Source: Candidatus Arcticimaribacter sp.
GTDB lineage: Bacteria > Bacteroidota > Bacteroidia > Flavobacteriales > Flavobacteriaceae
Assembly (NCBI GenBank): GCA_011526275.1
Contig: WTJP01000133.1
Span: forward strand, 1 to 8,998
Direction: 5' to 3'
Length of the DNA stretch: 8,998 bases
Each line of letters begins with the position of its first letter. The first letter of the stretch is position 1. This document shows positions 1-6,773 of this stretch, piece by piece. The position numbers and the translations under genes are program-made. The notes under the pieces are model-generated. The model made no database searches and was not told where the DNA came from. It saw only the letters and a program-made list of their open reading frames with translations.

Positions 1-238
1 TCTTAGCATCAAATCGCCGATTAACGGCTTGATGCTTTAACATGGGATTACCCTTGTATTTTTGGACAAAAAAGAGATTGGTCTCCCAAAAATCGGTTAG
101 TCGCTCCAAGTGTGCGGGCCAATCGGATATACTTTCGTTGAAGAAAGGGCCAATGTCTTCATCTGCTCTCACTTTTGCATAAAAAGTATGCACCAACCTA
201 CTTACATCGGCCCGATTGAGAATTTTCTTCCTTTTCAT
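1..238 (-). CDS. Group III truncated haemoglobin, N-terminal part (runs off the window)
   Basis: The minus strand from the ATG at 238 is open for 79 codons to the window edge and reads as a group III truncated haemoglobin, a small haem protein that binds O2 or NO. Visible landmarks are FYAKVRAD (residues 19-26) with Tyr20 at the expected B10 site, DWPAHL (39-44) with His43 at the E7 site, DFWETNL (49-55), and YKGNPMLKH (61-69) with His69 as the expected proximal F8 haem ligand. The spacing matches Campylobacter Ctb (Tyr19, His46, His72), from memory. The G and H helices with the conserved Trp lie outside the window. The start overlaps the stop of the broken upstream gene (ATGA), so translation was probably coupled and may now suffer. 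No lesion is visible in this part; whether the rest is intact cannot be seen. Confidence 0.88.
   Translation of the reverse strand, partial: MKRKKILNRADVSRLVHTFYAKVRADEDIGPFFNESISDWPAHLERLTDFWETNLFFVQKYKGNPMLKHQAVNRRFDAK
5..36. repeat. Nested inverted repeat inside the globin gene
   Basis: Arms AGCATCAA (5-12) and TTGATGCT (29-36) are perfect complements of 8 bp. Inside them GCCG (16-19) pairs with CGGC (25-28) around the loop ATTAA, leaving a three-base bulge (ATC) on one side. It lies in coding sequence over the codons of the proximal haem-binding His, so chance and codon constraint are the simplest explanation. A folding effect on the mRNA is possible but unsupported. Confidence 0.5.
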
Positions 239-648
239 AAGTTCTTAGTTATTTTGATGACTAAACTTCCCAAGAGTGCGCATTTCCCCAGTTCAACGAC
301 AATGTAAGCGGCATGATGCCAACTTGGGGTTAATTCCACTCCAGCTAAAAGCTTTACAGCGCGTTGATCGAGTATTGGAAGCAAATAAAATTATTGTACT
401 ACAAGTAAAACACCTAAAATCAATACCGCTTCTAGAATAAAAGACGACTGTAAACGAAAGCCTTGAAATAAGGCAATGCTTAGCAGTAGAAATTCTAATC
501 GCAACAGTTGTTTGAATACATCTCTACCAATGCGCACCGCTTGATGCATTGTCAATTGTTTGGTCTAAAAACGAATGGGGGTTTCGAAAAAATCTATTGC
601 CAATAAAAACGACAACCAAAACGTGAAGAGCAATAACACATACTTCAT
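235..648 (-). pseudogene. Globin-linked membrane protein gene broken by two nonsense codons
   Basis: From the ATG at 648 to the TGA at 235-237 one frame of 138 codons is continuous except for TAG at 565-567 (codon 28) and TAA at 391-393 (codon 86). There is no frameshift. The conceptual protein has a hydrophobic N-terminal helix (residues 4-18), the run DFFETPIRF (19-27), IGRDVFKQLLRLE (40-52), a second helix around 53-61, a third around 72-84, then LLPILDQRA (89-97) and HHAAYIVVELGK (111-122) leading into a last helix. It resembles small four-helix membrane proteins that, from memory, sit next to haemoglobins in Bacteroidetes. The gene overlaps its neighbours by ATGA at both ends, which supports one ancestral gene across both stops rather than three short ones. 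Restart at the internal ATG (codon 34) is possible but would still meet the second stop. Function unknown. Confidence 0.8.
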
Positions 649-884
649 GGTTCAAGAAAAAATAAAATGATTGTCGTATTGACAGCTAAACTTACAAGCA
701 GCAAATTGAACACAAGATGTTTGTTCAACTGTGCGAGTACAGCAGCATTGTAGAGCATACAGGCAAATACTGGAACGGAGAGGAGTAGCATGCCAAAAAC
801 ACTAGCTTTGATAGATTTTAAAACATAAAAAGATGCGATAGAACCCAAACAACTTTGTAAAATGATGCTCATGGGATTCAACAT
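645..884 (-). CDS. Small hydrophobic membrane protein, first gene of the globin operon
   Basis: An uninterrupted frame ends at TGA 645-647 and encodes a protein with three predicted membrane helices: roughly MSIILQSCLGSIASFYVL, then a second starting near KASVFGMLLL, and a third near FNLLLVSLAVN. It carries no catalytic motif and I cannot name a function. The ATG at 884 gives 79 residues. The frame stays open upstream to codon 935, just after a TGA, and that extension reads as plausible protein (ITKNVPQLPQSFIRYYLM), but its only possible start is ATT at 933-935 or the TTG at 885-887. Either the true start is 884, or an original ATG at 935 was lost by a single change. The stop overlaps the next gene's ATG (ATGA), so the two were translationally coupled. 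By position it belongs with the haemoglobin. Confidence 0.7.
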   Translation of the reverse strand: MLNPMSIILQSCLGSIASFYVLKSIKASVFGMLLLSVPVFACMLYNAAVLAQLNKHLVFNLLLVSLAVNTTIILFFLEP

Positions 885-942
885 CAAGTAATAGCGGATA
901 AAAGACTGCGGCAGCTGTGGTACATTTTTTGTAATATTTGCT

Positions 943-950
943 CAAAAGTA
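943..950 (-). promoter_or_regulatory. Candidate Bacteroidetes -7 element for the globin operon
   Basis: Read on the minus strand, 950-943 is TACTTTTG, a full match to the Bacteroidetes -7 consensus TAnnTTTG. No TTG stands at the usual 17-23 nt upstream; the nearest TTTG is about 28 nt away. A missing -33 box is typical of activator-dependent promoters, which fits the Crp-type palindrome just upstream. The predicted start point is near 938. Confidence 0.45.
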
Positions 951-971
951 AATGCCCACAAGGCGATAATT

Positions 972-987
972 TATGACCCAAATCACA
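972..987. promoter_or_regulatory. Crp/Fnr-type operator palindrome between the divergent genes
   Basis: TATGA (972-976), a 6-nt spacer, then TCACA (983-987) matches the Crp consensus TGTGA-N6-TCACA at nine of ten positions. The site lies in the 57-108 nt gap between the two divergent arms and ends 5 nt before the regulator's ATG at 993. Its centre (979.5) would be about -41.5 relative to a minus-strand start point near 938, the usual place for an activator of this family. The neighbouring regulator's recognition helix keeps the Glu and Arg (ETVIR) that contact the TGA core in Crp and Fnr. It could activate the globin operon and repress the regulator itself; both roles are inferred. Confidence 0.6.
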
Positions 988-992
988 TCCCT

Positions 993-1580
993 ATGTTTTC
1001 CAATGAATTTTTGAACGAAAAAAATATCCAATGGCGAGACTTTTAAAAAAATGAACTGATTTTTAGACAAAATCAACCTGCACGCTATTTCTATCAAATC
1101 GACCACGGCAGTGTCAAATTATTTAGCGTTAATGAAGAGGGGAAAGAATTCATTCAACGTTTTTTCCAGGCTGGGGAAAGTTTTGGTGAACCTCCTTTAT
1201 TGGGTGATTTCAATTATCCAGTACATGCAATTGCAACTGTATAAACCCGTGTTTATTATGTACCAAAAGAACGCTTCTTTCAATGGCTAATGGAACATCC
1301 TAAAGATCACTTAAACCTGACCCAAAAACTTGCAAAACGGCTCTTGTACAAGTCTTCCATGCTTAAAGAGATTTCATTTGAAAATCCCAAGCACCGCATC
1401 ATGGCACTCTTAAATTTTCTAAAACTGGAACAACAAAAAAAGGGAGTATTCAAGGTGAATTATACCCGAAATGAAATAGCCAATATGACTGGCCTACGGA
1501 TAGAGACAGTGATTCGAACCATCAAATTACTGGAAAAAGAAAAGCTGCTGGAACTGCGGAATAAAAAAATACATCTTTAA
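993..1580 (+). pseudogene. Crp/Fnr family transcriptional regulator, broken by two nonsense codons
   Basis: A single frame of 196 codons from ATG 993 to TAA 1578-1580 encodes a Crp/Fnr regulator but is interrupted by TAA at 1044-1046 (codon 18) and TAA at 1242-1244 (codon 84). There are no frameshifts. The sensor domain is recognisable: ELIFRQNQPARYFYQIDHGSV (about 20-41), FFQAGESFGEPPLL (62-75), then TRVYYVPKERFF after the second stop. The long dimerisation helix follows (about 100-125), then the winged helix with YTRNEIANMTGLRIETVIR and a terminal wing ending in KKIHL. There is no Fnr-type N-terminal cysteine cluster, and the phosphate-binding Arg-Ala signature of true cAMP receptors is absent, so the ligand is unknown. 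It diverges from the globin operon, recalling NssR-controlled Ctb in Campylobacter. An ATG at 1290 could still give a 96-residue protein holding only the dimerisation helix and DNA-binding domain. Confidence 0.88.
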
Positions 1581-1626
1581 AGTAATACCGTTCAATAATA
1601 GCGCATTTTATGCTTAATTTTAAGTC

Positions 1627-2379
1627 ATGATTAAGGTGGTACTTTTGGGCGCTGGAAATGTAGGGACACACCTCTTTCGGGCATTGATGGCTGCGGAAAA
1701 TATTTCCCTGCTACAGTGGTACAATCGTTCCAGTACCGCACTCCAAGAAGGAGAAGAGAAAGTCGAAACGACTACAGCCATTGACGAGTTGGTGGAAGCA
1801 GACCTCTATCTTTTATCGGTTTCCGATGCGCATCTTGCAACGCTAAGTGAAGCCTTGGGAGAACGCCAAGGTTTGGTGGCACATACAGCGGGAAGTATCC
1901 CCATGGAGCTACTGGCACAACACAAAAATCACGGAGTTTTTTATCCCCTTCAAACCTTCTCCAAACAAAAAGCAGTCGATTTTCAGCAGATCCCCCTTTG
2001 CCTCGAAGCCAATACGGAAAACAATTTAGCGCTATTGGAACAAGTCGCTAGTGCATTGGGAGGTCCCATCCACTTTATCGACTCCAGCCAACGCAAAGCC
2101 CTGCACATCGCAGCGGTTTTCGTGAATAATTTTGTCAATCACCTCTATACCGTGGGCGCGCAACTTTGCGAAGAGCACCAGGTCCCTTTTTCGGTTTTAC
2201 AGCCCCTCATTGCAGAAACGGCCGATAAAATCAAGACCTTACCCCCCCAGCAAGCACAAACCGGACCAGCAGTGCGAGGAGATCAACTCGTGCTAAACAA
2301 GCACCTTAATCAATTGACGAAATCGACTCAAAAAGAACTTTATAGCTTAATTTCAGCAGCAATTCAACAACATGGATAA
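1627..2379 (+). CDS. Rossmann-fold DUF2520 protein (putative NAD(P)-dependent oxidoreductase)
   Basis: A 250-residue protein with an N-terminal Rossmann domain and a C-terminal helical DUF2520 domain. The dinucleotide-binding loop is GAGNVG (residues 8-13). Other family blocks are SVSDAHL (64-70), HTAGS (86-90), FYPLQTFS (105-112), RKALHIAAVFVNNFVNHLY (156-174) and QTGPAVRGD (211-219). The fold resembles F420-dependent NADP reductases and pyrroline-5-carboxylate reductase, but the substrate of the family is not known. Length is normal. The ATG at 1627 sits directly before the Rossmann strand, as expected. It is the first gene of a long plus-strand operon, and its last codons overlap the next start by 8 nt. 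A promoter should lie in the 46-nt gap after the Crp-like gene, but I see no clear consensus there. Confidence 0.9.
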   Translation: MIKVVLLGAGNVGTHLFRALMAAENISLLQWYNRSSTALQEGEEKVETTTAIDELVEADLYLLSVSDAHLATLSEALGERQGLVAHTAGSIPMELLAQHKNHGVFYPLQTFSKQKAVDFQQIPLCLEANTENNLALLEQVASALGGPIHFIDSSQRKALHIAAVFVNNFVNHLYTVGAQLCEEHQVPFSVLQPLIAETADKIKTLPPQQAQTGPAVRGDQLVLNKHLNQLTKSTQKELYSLISAAIQQHG

Positions 2380-2902
2380 ACCCAATTACAAAGCATTATT
2401 ACCGCAAATCACCACCTTTATTTTTGATGTGGACGGGGTACTGACCAACGGAAAAGTACTCATTACCAGTGAAGGAGAAATGTACCGCGAAATGGATACC
2501 AAAGACGGCTATGCCTTAAAGTGTGCCCTCGACCAAGGGTTCAAAGTCTGTATCATTTCAGGGGGTACCAATGAAGGAGTGCGCAACCGTCTTAGAGCAC
2601 TTGGCATTTACGACATCTATTTAGGTGCCCACCACAAAGGAGACCCTTTTCAAGATGTATTGGATAGTTATGAGTTGTCTCCTGATGAAATCCTTTATAT
2701 GGGCGACGATATGCCCGATATCGAAGTGATGGAACAAGTGGCCGTAGCCGCCTGCCCGCAAGACGCGGTAGCCGACGTTAAGACGGTTTCCAACTACATT
2801 TCCCACAAAAAAGGAGGCGAAGGTTGCGTGCGTGATATCGTGGAGCAAACCCTACGCGTGCAAGGAAAATGGCGTAAAAATATCGGCGCAAAAAACGACT
2901 AG
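2372..2902 (+). CDS. kdsC: KdsC-type HAD phosphatase (Kdo 8-phosphate phosphatase family)
   Basis: A 176-residue capless HAD hydrolase of the KdsC family, which removes phosphate from 3-deoxy-D-manno-octulosonate 8-phosphate in lipopolysaccharide core synthesis in the cytoplasm. The catalytic motif DVDGVLTNG holds the nucleophile Asp19 and acid/base Asp21. Motif II Ser63 is in IISGG, Lys89 is in HHKGDPF, and the Mg-binding acidic motif GDDMPD holds Asp112, Asp113 and Asp116. KDGYALK (44-50) matches the family's RDG block. Length is close to E. coli KdsC (188). Related phosphatases act on other nonulosonic acid 9-phosphates, so the exact sugar is not certain. The start overlaps the DUF2520 gene by 8 nt, and its TAG is followed after one base by the Maf start. 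From memory, many flavobacteria carry a prenyltransferase gene between these two; none is present here. Confidence 0.88.
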   Translation: MDKPNYKALLPQITTFIFDVDGVLTNGKVLITSEGEMYREMDTKDGYALKCALDQGFKVCIISGGTNEGVRNRLRALGIYDIYLGAHHKGDPFQDVLDSYELSPDEILYMGDDMPDIEVMEQVAVAACPQDAVADVKTVSNYISHKKGGEGCVRDIVEQTLRVQGKWRKNIGAKND

Positions 2903-2903
2903 T

Positions 2904-3485
2904 ATGCAGCGCTTTCCCGGAACAAAAATCATCTTGGCGTCCAATTCGCCACGACGACAACAGTTTTTAAAAGACATCGGTTTAGCTTTTGACATTAAGA
3001 CGCATGAAGTGGAAGAAGTATTCCCTCCCCACCTCAAAGCTGCCGAAATCCCCGATTATTTGGTGCGCTTAAAGGCAGCACCATTTCCCGATTTAAAACC
3101 CGATGAATTAATCATCACTGCCGATACCATCGTGTGGAGTGAGCAACAATGTTTGGGGAAACCCAAAGACAAAGCAGAAGCCAAAGCCATGCTAGGTCAA
3201 CTCTCGGGAAAAATGCACGAGGTCATCACTTCGGTAGGTTTTACCCAAGCACACCAACAAAAGGTCATTCATGAAAGTAGTCAGGTGTACTTCAAAAGTT
3301 TAAGCGAAGAAGAAATCGACCATTACATTGAACATTACCAGCCTTTTGACAAAGCAGGCGCCTATGGAATTCAAGAATGGATTGGCACCATTGGTATAGA
3401 AAAAATTGAAGGCAGCTACACCAATATAGTGGGCTTGCCTGTTGCCCAAGTATTGGCTACCTTGGAAGAAATTTGCCACTCATGA
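2904..3485 (+). CDS. maf: Maf family nucleoside triphosphate pyrophosphatase (dTTP/UTP type)
   Basis: A 193-residue Maf/YhdE protein, which hydrolyses non-canonical or excess nucleoside triphosphates to monophosphate and pyrophosphate. The N-terminal signature is LASNSPRR (11-18), the catalytic Asp is Asp74 in TADT, and KPKDKAEAKAML, LSGKMHEVITSV and DKAGAYGIQ are all in order, ending in GSYTNIVGLPV. The frame is open back to an ATG at 2832 inside kdsC, but the start at 2904 puts the signature at the usual distance and leaves a one-base gap after the kdsC stop, so 2904 is preferred. The TGA stop overlaps the next gene's ATG (ATGA at 3482-3485). The DKAGAYGIQ block places it with the dTTP/UTP-specific subgroup rather than m7GTP-specific YceF; that assignment is from family knowledge. 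Bacterial Maf was first tied to septum formation. Confidence 0.92.
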   Translation: MQRFPGTKIILASNSPRRQQFLKDIGLAFDIKTHEVEEVFPPHLKAAEIPDYLVRLKAAPFPDLKPDELIITADTIVWSEQQCLGKPKDKAEAKAMLGQLSGKMHEVITSVGFTQAHQQKVIHESSQVYFKSLSEEEIDHYIEHYQPFDKAGAYGIQEWIGTIGIEKIEGSYTNIVGLPVAQVLATLEEICHS

Positions 3486-4318
3486 AAAAGTTGCTTAGCC
3501 TTTGTTTACTGCTCAGCTTAAGCAGTAATGCACAACTTTCGCAAGCGTTTAAACAGCATTGGTTCGACGGTCATGCAGAGATTAGTTCCTATGCCCTAAC
3601 CCAATCACGCTATGGAGAACAACGCCAAGGTAAAGCCGTCCTTATTTTTGTTACCGAAGATTTCTTGGCCGAAGAACAAGTCAAAGCCAATCGAAAGTCG
3701 AAATCTACTGTTCCAGTTTTAAAGTCTAATCGCACCAAAAATTTCCTCACGGGCATCTACCCCTACTCCATCATGAGCAGTAGCTTTTCTTCCTTGCGTA
3801 AGGGACACCCGCTCATCAAATCGGTTGCTTCCATTCAAGAATGGTGTGGTCAAAGTTATTTGCAGTTGAATGCAAAAGAAGAACAAATGCACCTCCTCTC
3901 CCACTCTTATTTCGAAGGAGAAGCCGATGAAAAACTAACATTTCCCACAACAATAAGCGAAGATGAATTGTGGAATCGCCTTCGTTTTTCTCCTGAAAGC
4001 TTACCCGTTGGTGAATTTCAAGTACTGCCGGCTTTGGAAGTCATTCGTATGAATCATTTACCGGCTAAGGCCGTTCAAGCCAACGCTAAACTAGAAGAAG
4101 GGAAATACAGCCTTCACATGCCTGCACTTGAACGCGAATTGATTATTTATTTTTCCCCCAACTTTCCCTATCACATTGAAGGCTGGGAAGAACAGTATAC
4201 CAACAAAGGAGAAGCTTTTCGTTCTGTAGCAAAACGCATTCACACCGACCGACGTCAATATTGGCGAGAAAACGACAAGGCATCTACCGCCCTTAGAACC
4301 CCCTTTAAACTCGATTAA
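3482..4318 (+). CDS. Exported protein of unknown function, downstream of maf
   Basis: A 278-residue protein with a short type I signal peptide: MKK, a leucine-rich core, and a likely cut after SNA (residue 17). There is no lipobox Cys at the cleavage site, so it should be released to the periplasm. No enzyme motif is visible. Conserved-looking blocks are FDGHAEISSY (28-37), SRYGEQRQGKAVLIFVTEDF (42-61), TGIYPYSIMSS (90-100), SIQEWCGQSY (117-126) with the only Cys of the mature chain, and HSYFEGEAD (141-149). I recognise the pattern as a conserved Bacteroidetes hypothetical found after Maf, from memory, but know no function. The ATG at 3482 overlaps the maf stop and gives a proper signal peptide; an in-frame ATG at 3473 would add only three residues. 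The PIG-L gene follows after 3 nt. Confidence 0.85.
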   Translation: MKKLLSLCLLLSLSSNAQLSQAFKQHWFDGHAEISSYALTQSRYGEQRQGKAVLIFVTEDFLAEEQVKANRKSKSTVPVLKSNRTKNFLTGIYPYSIMSSSFSSLRKGHPLIKSVASIQEWCGQSYLQLNAKEEQMHLLSHSYFEGEADEKLTFPTTISEDELWNRLRFSPESLPVGEFQVLPALEVIRMNHLPAKAVQANAKLEEGKYSLHMPALERELIIYFSPNFPYHIEGWEEQYTNKGEAFRSVAKRIHTDRRQYWRENDKASTALRTPFKLD

Positions 4319-4321
4319 ATT

Positions 4322-6772
4322 ATGTGGAAAAAAATCCTCTGCATTAGCCTAGCATTAAGCTGTCTATTCTCTTTACAAGCACAAGATGCAGGCAGCATTT
4401 ATCGTCAACTGGAAAAATTAAATTTCCTCGGCTCCATGCTCTATGTTGCGGCACACCCCGACGATGAAAACACCGCTTTAATTTCTCATTTTTCCAACCA
4501 TGTCCATGCGCATTCGGCCTATTTATCGCTTACCCGTGGTGATGGGGGACAAAACCTCATCGGTACCGAATTGCGAGAACTTCTGGGCGTTATTCGTACC
4601 AACGAACTCATTCAAGCACGAAAAATTGATGGCGGACAACAGTTCTTTAGTTCAGCAATCGACTTTGGGTATTCCAAACACCCCAAGGAAACGCTCAACA
4701 TTTGGGACAAAGAACAAATCTTGGGGGAAGTAGTTTACCGTATTCGCGCCTTTCAACCCGATATCATCATCCACCGTTTTGACCATCGTACCCCGGGGAG
4801 AACGCATGGACATCATACCACATCGGCCTTGTTAAGCCATCAAGCATTTGATTTGACCAACGATAAAAAAAGCTATCCCGAACAGTTAGAAAAAGTAGCC
4901 CCCTGGCAAGTAAAGCGTCAGTTTTTCAACACCTCGTGGTGGTTTTACGGAAGCCGGGAACGTTTTGAACAAGCCGATAAAACCAATCTACTGGCTTTAG
5001 AGATCGGGAATTACGACCCCATACGCGGACGTTCTAATAGCGAGATTGCTGCTGCAAGCCGAAGTTCCCACAAGTCGCAAGGTTTTGGAAGTTCCCCCAG
5101 CTTGGGTAGCCGCACCGAATACATCGAATTGGTCAACGGAAAACGCCCCGCTTCCAACGACCCTTTTGAAGGGATCAACACCACTTGGTCGCGCCTTAAA
5201 GGAGGAGAAAAAATTGGTGATATGGTGGAGAAAGCCATTGCAGACTTTGACTTCCAACACCCCAAAAAGCTACTGCCCCAACTACTGGAAATTCACCAAG
5301 CCATTGCCGCGCTTTCCCCTTCGGTCTGGAAAGACCGCAAACTAGCCGAAACCAAGGCATTGATTAAAGCCTGTGCTGGTCTAGCCTTACAGCTGAACGC
5401 AGAACGCGCTTACGGTGTAGCTGGAGAAACAGTAAGCATTAAACTTGCAGCGGTGCAACAAAGTGATGCTTCCATAGAAGTAAAACAAATCAATGGGAAA
5501 GCTTTAGAAGTCGCCCTTTTACCGAACACAGCACTCAATCGCAGTTTAAGTTATTTGCTGAAAGACGACTTGTCTTCTCCTTATTGGTTGTTGAAAAAAG
5601 GAAGTTTAGGAACCTTCCGTATCGAAGACAAAGAATTGATTGGTGCTCCCGAAACTCCTCCCCTACAATTGGAAGTAGAGGTAAACATCGACGGTACGCC
5701 TATCCGCTTTATGGAAACGGTGAACTACCGCATCAACGACCCTGTTCGTGGGGAAGTCGTTACACCATTTTACACTCTCCCTGCTTTGGGAATCAATTTT
5801 GATAAAGCCGTCCACCTTTATGCCAACGACACAGCACAACAAGTGCGTTTGGAAGTCACCAATTACGGGGCTTCATTTTCGGGGGAAATTGAACTTTGTT
5901 ACCCCAACGGTTGGAAGGTCGAGCAAGCCAAACGAAAAGTCAACCTCAACCAACGCGGAAGCGCACAGTTTTTGACCTTTGAAGTACAACCCACTGCCAA
6001 TGCTAAAAGCGGACTCATGGGCCCCTTGGTGCACCAAAACGGAGAAACCAAGAATGTCTTTTCGGTGCAACGCATCGATTATGACCACATCCCGAAACAG
6101 TATGTCGCTCAACCCAGTGAAGCCAAATTGGTGCGTCTAAATCTTAGCCTTCCCCAAAAGAAAGTGGGATACATTATGGGCGCCGGAGACTTGGTAAAGG
6201 AAAACTTAGAAGCCATCGGACTGGCCGTTACTACCATCGATCTAGAACGTGTTACGCAGGAGGAGTTAAATGAGTACGATACTGTCTTGGTAGGCATACG
6301 TGCATTTAACGTCTTGGAATCGCTTCAATACAAAAACCAACTATTGTTCAATTTTGCCGAGCAAGGGGGGAATTTGATTGTACAGTACAACACTAGCCGA
6401 CGTTTACAAACCAAGGAAATTCTTCCTTACCCCATACAACTATCGCGCGACCGTGTTACCGACGAGACGAGTCGTGTGCGTATCTTGGAACCGCAACATC
6501 CTGCCATGCAATATCCGCACCAGATCACAGCCCAAGATTTCGATGGATGGGTACAAGAACGCGGCCTGTATTTTGCCAACAATTGGGACCCAAAATACAC
6601 ACCGCTCTTGGGGATGAATGACGCGGGAGAATCCGAGAAATTCGGAAGTCTCTTGGTTGCTAAACACGGCGAAGGAACGGTGATTTATACGGGACTAAGT
6701 TTCTTTAGAGAATTGCCCGCCGGGGTTCCCGGTGCCTACCGACTGTTGTTGAACCTAATCGCTTTAGACTAA
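4322..6772 (+). CDS. Exported PIG-L/LmbE family deacetylase with C-terminal amidotransferase-like domain
   Basis: An 816-residue exported protein. The signal peptide (1-20) ends in LQA before Gln21. The PIG-L domain follows: AHPDDE (44-49) gives zinc ligands His45 and Asp48 and the catalytic base Asp47; TRGDGGQN (71-78) and ELIQAR (95-100) are family blocks; THGHH (161-165) supplies the third zinc ligand, probably His165. PIG-L enzymes remove acetyl from N-acetylglucosamine units of small conjugates. Residues about 500-560 (VRLEVTNYGA and on) look like a beta-sandwich of the NEW3 type. From about 613 (KVGYIMGAGDLVKENLEAIG, DTVLVGIRAFN) the fold looks like a class I glutamine amidotransferase/ThuA domain, without an obvious Cys nucleophile. 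The long form is typical of Bacteroidetes, from memory. The substrate is unknown. The next small ORF starts 1 nt after the stop. Confidence 0.9.
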   Translation: MWKKILCISLALSCLFSLQAQDAGSIYRQLEKLNFLGSMLYVAAHPDDENTALISHFSNHVHAHSAYLSLTRGDGGQNLIGTELRELLGVIRTNELIQARKIDGGQQFFSSAIDFGYSKHPKETLNIWDKEQILGEVVYRIRAFQPDIIIHRFDHRTPGRTHGHHTTSALLSHQAFDLTNDKKSYPEQLEKVAPWQVKRQFFNTSWWFYGSRERFEQADKTNLLALEIGNYDPIRGRSNSEIAAASRSSHKSQGFGSSPSLGSRTEYIELVNGKRPASNDPFEGINTTWSRLKGGEKIGDMVEKAIADFDFQHPKKLLPQLLEIHQAIAALSPSVWKDRKLAETKALIKACAGLALQLNAERAYGVAGETVSIKLAAVQQSDASIEVKQINGKALEVALLPNTALNRSLSYLLKDDLSSPYWLLKKGSLGTFRIEDKELIGAPETPPLQLEVEVNIDGTPIRFMETVNYRINDPVRGEVVTPFYTLPALGINFDKAVHLYANDTAQQVRLEVTNYGASFSGEIELCYPNGWKVEQAKRKVNLNQRGSAQFLTFEVQPTANAKSGLMGPLVHQNGETKNVFSVQRIDYDHIPKQYVAQPSEAKLVRLNLSLPQKKVGYIMGAGDLVKENLEAIGLAVTTIDLERVTQEELNEYDTVLVGIRAFNVLESLQYKNQLLFNFAEQGGNLIVQYNTSRRLQTKEILPYPIQLSRDRVTDETSRVRILEPQHPAMQYPHQITAQDFDGWVQERGLYFANNWDPKYTPLLGMNDAGESEKFGSLLVAKHGEGTVIYTGLSFFRELPAGVPGAYRLLLNLIALD

Positions 6773-6773
6773 G

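Noticed and set aside
110..307. Plus-strand 65-codon ORF opposite the globin
   Set aside because: It overlaps the minus-strand globin start and the tail of the broken membrane gene, has no family resemblance, and is explained as a shadow frame.
391..1244. Reassigned stop codons (TAA/TAG read as sense) across the genome
   Set aside because: The intact genes of the window end in TAA, TAG and TGA at proper family ends, so a changed genetic code is not supported; local recoding stays only as an alternative for the four stops.
1603..1620. Weak hairpin GCAT-TTT-ATGC followed by a T-rich run after the Crp-like gene, as a terminator
   Set aside because: The stem has only four base pairs, half of them A-T, and the T run is interrupted; not enough to call an intrinsic terminator.
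2832..2903. Upstream ATG of maf at 2832 giving a 217-residue protein
   Set aside because: The extension lies in the kdsC gene, does not resemble Maf, and puts the LASNSPRR signature too far from the N-terminus.
5046..5345. Plus-strand 99-codon ORF and the minus-strand ORFs inside the PIG-L gene
   Set aside because: All are nested in a well-supported 816-codon gene in other frames and show no family motifs.
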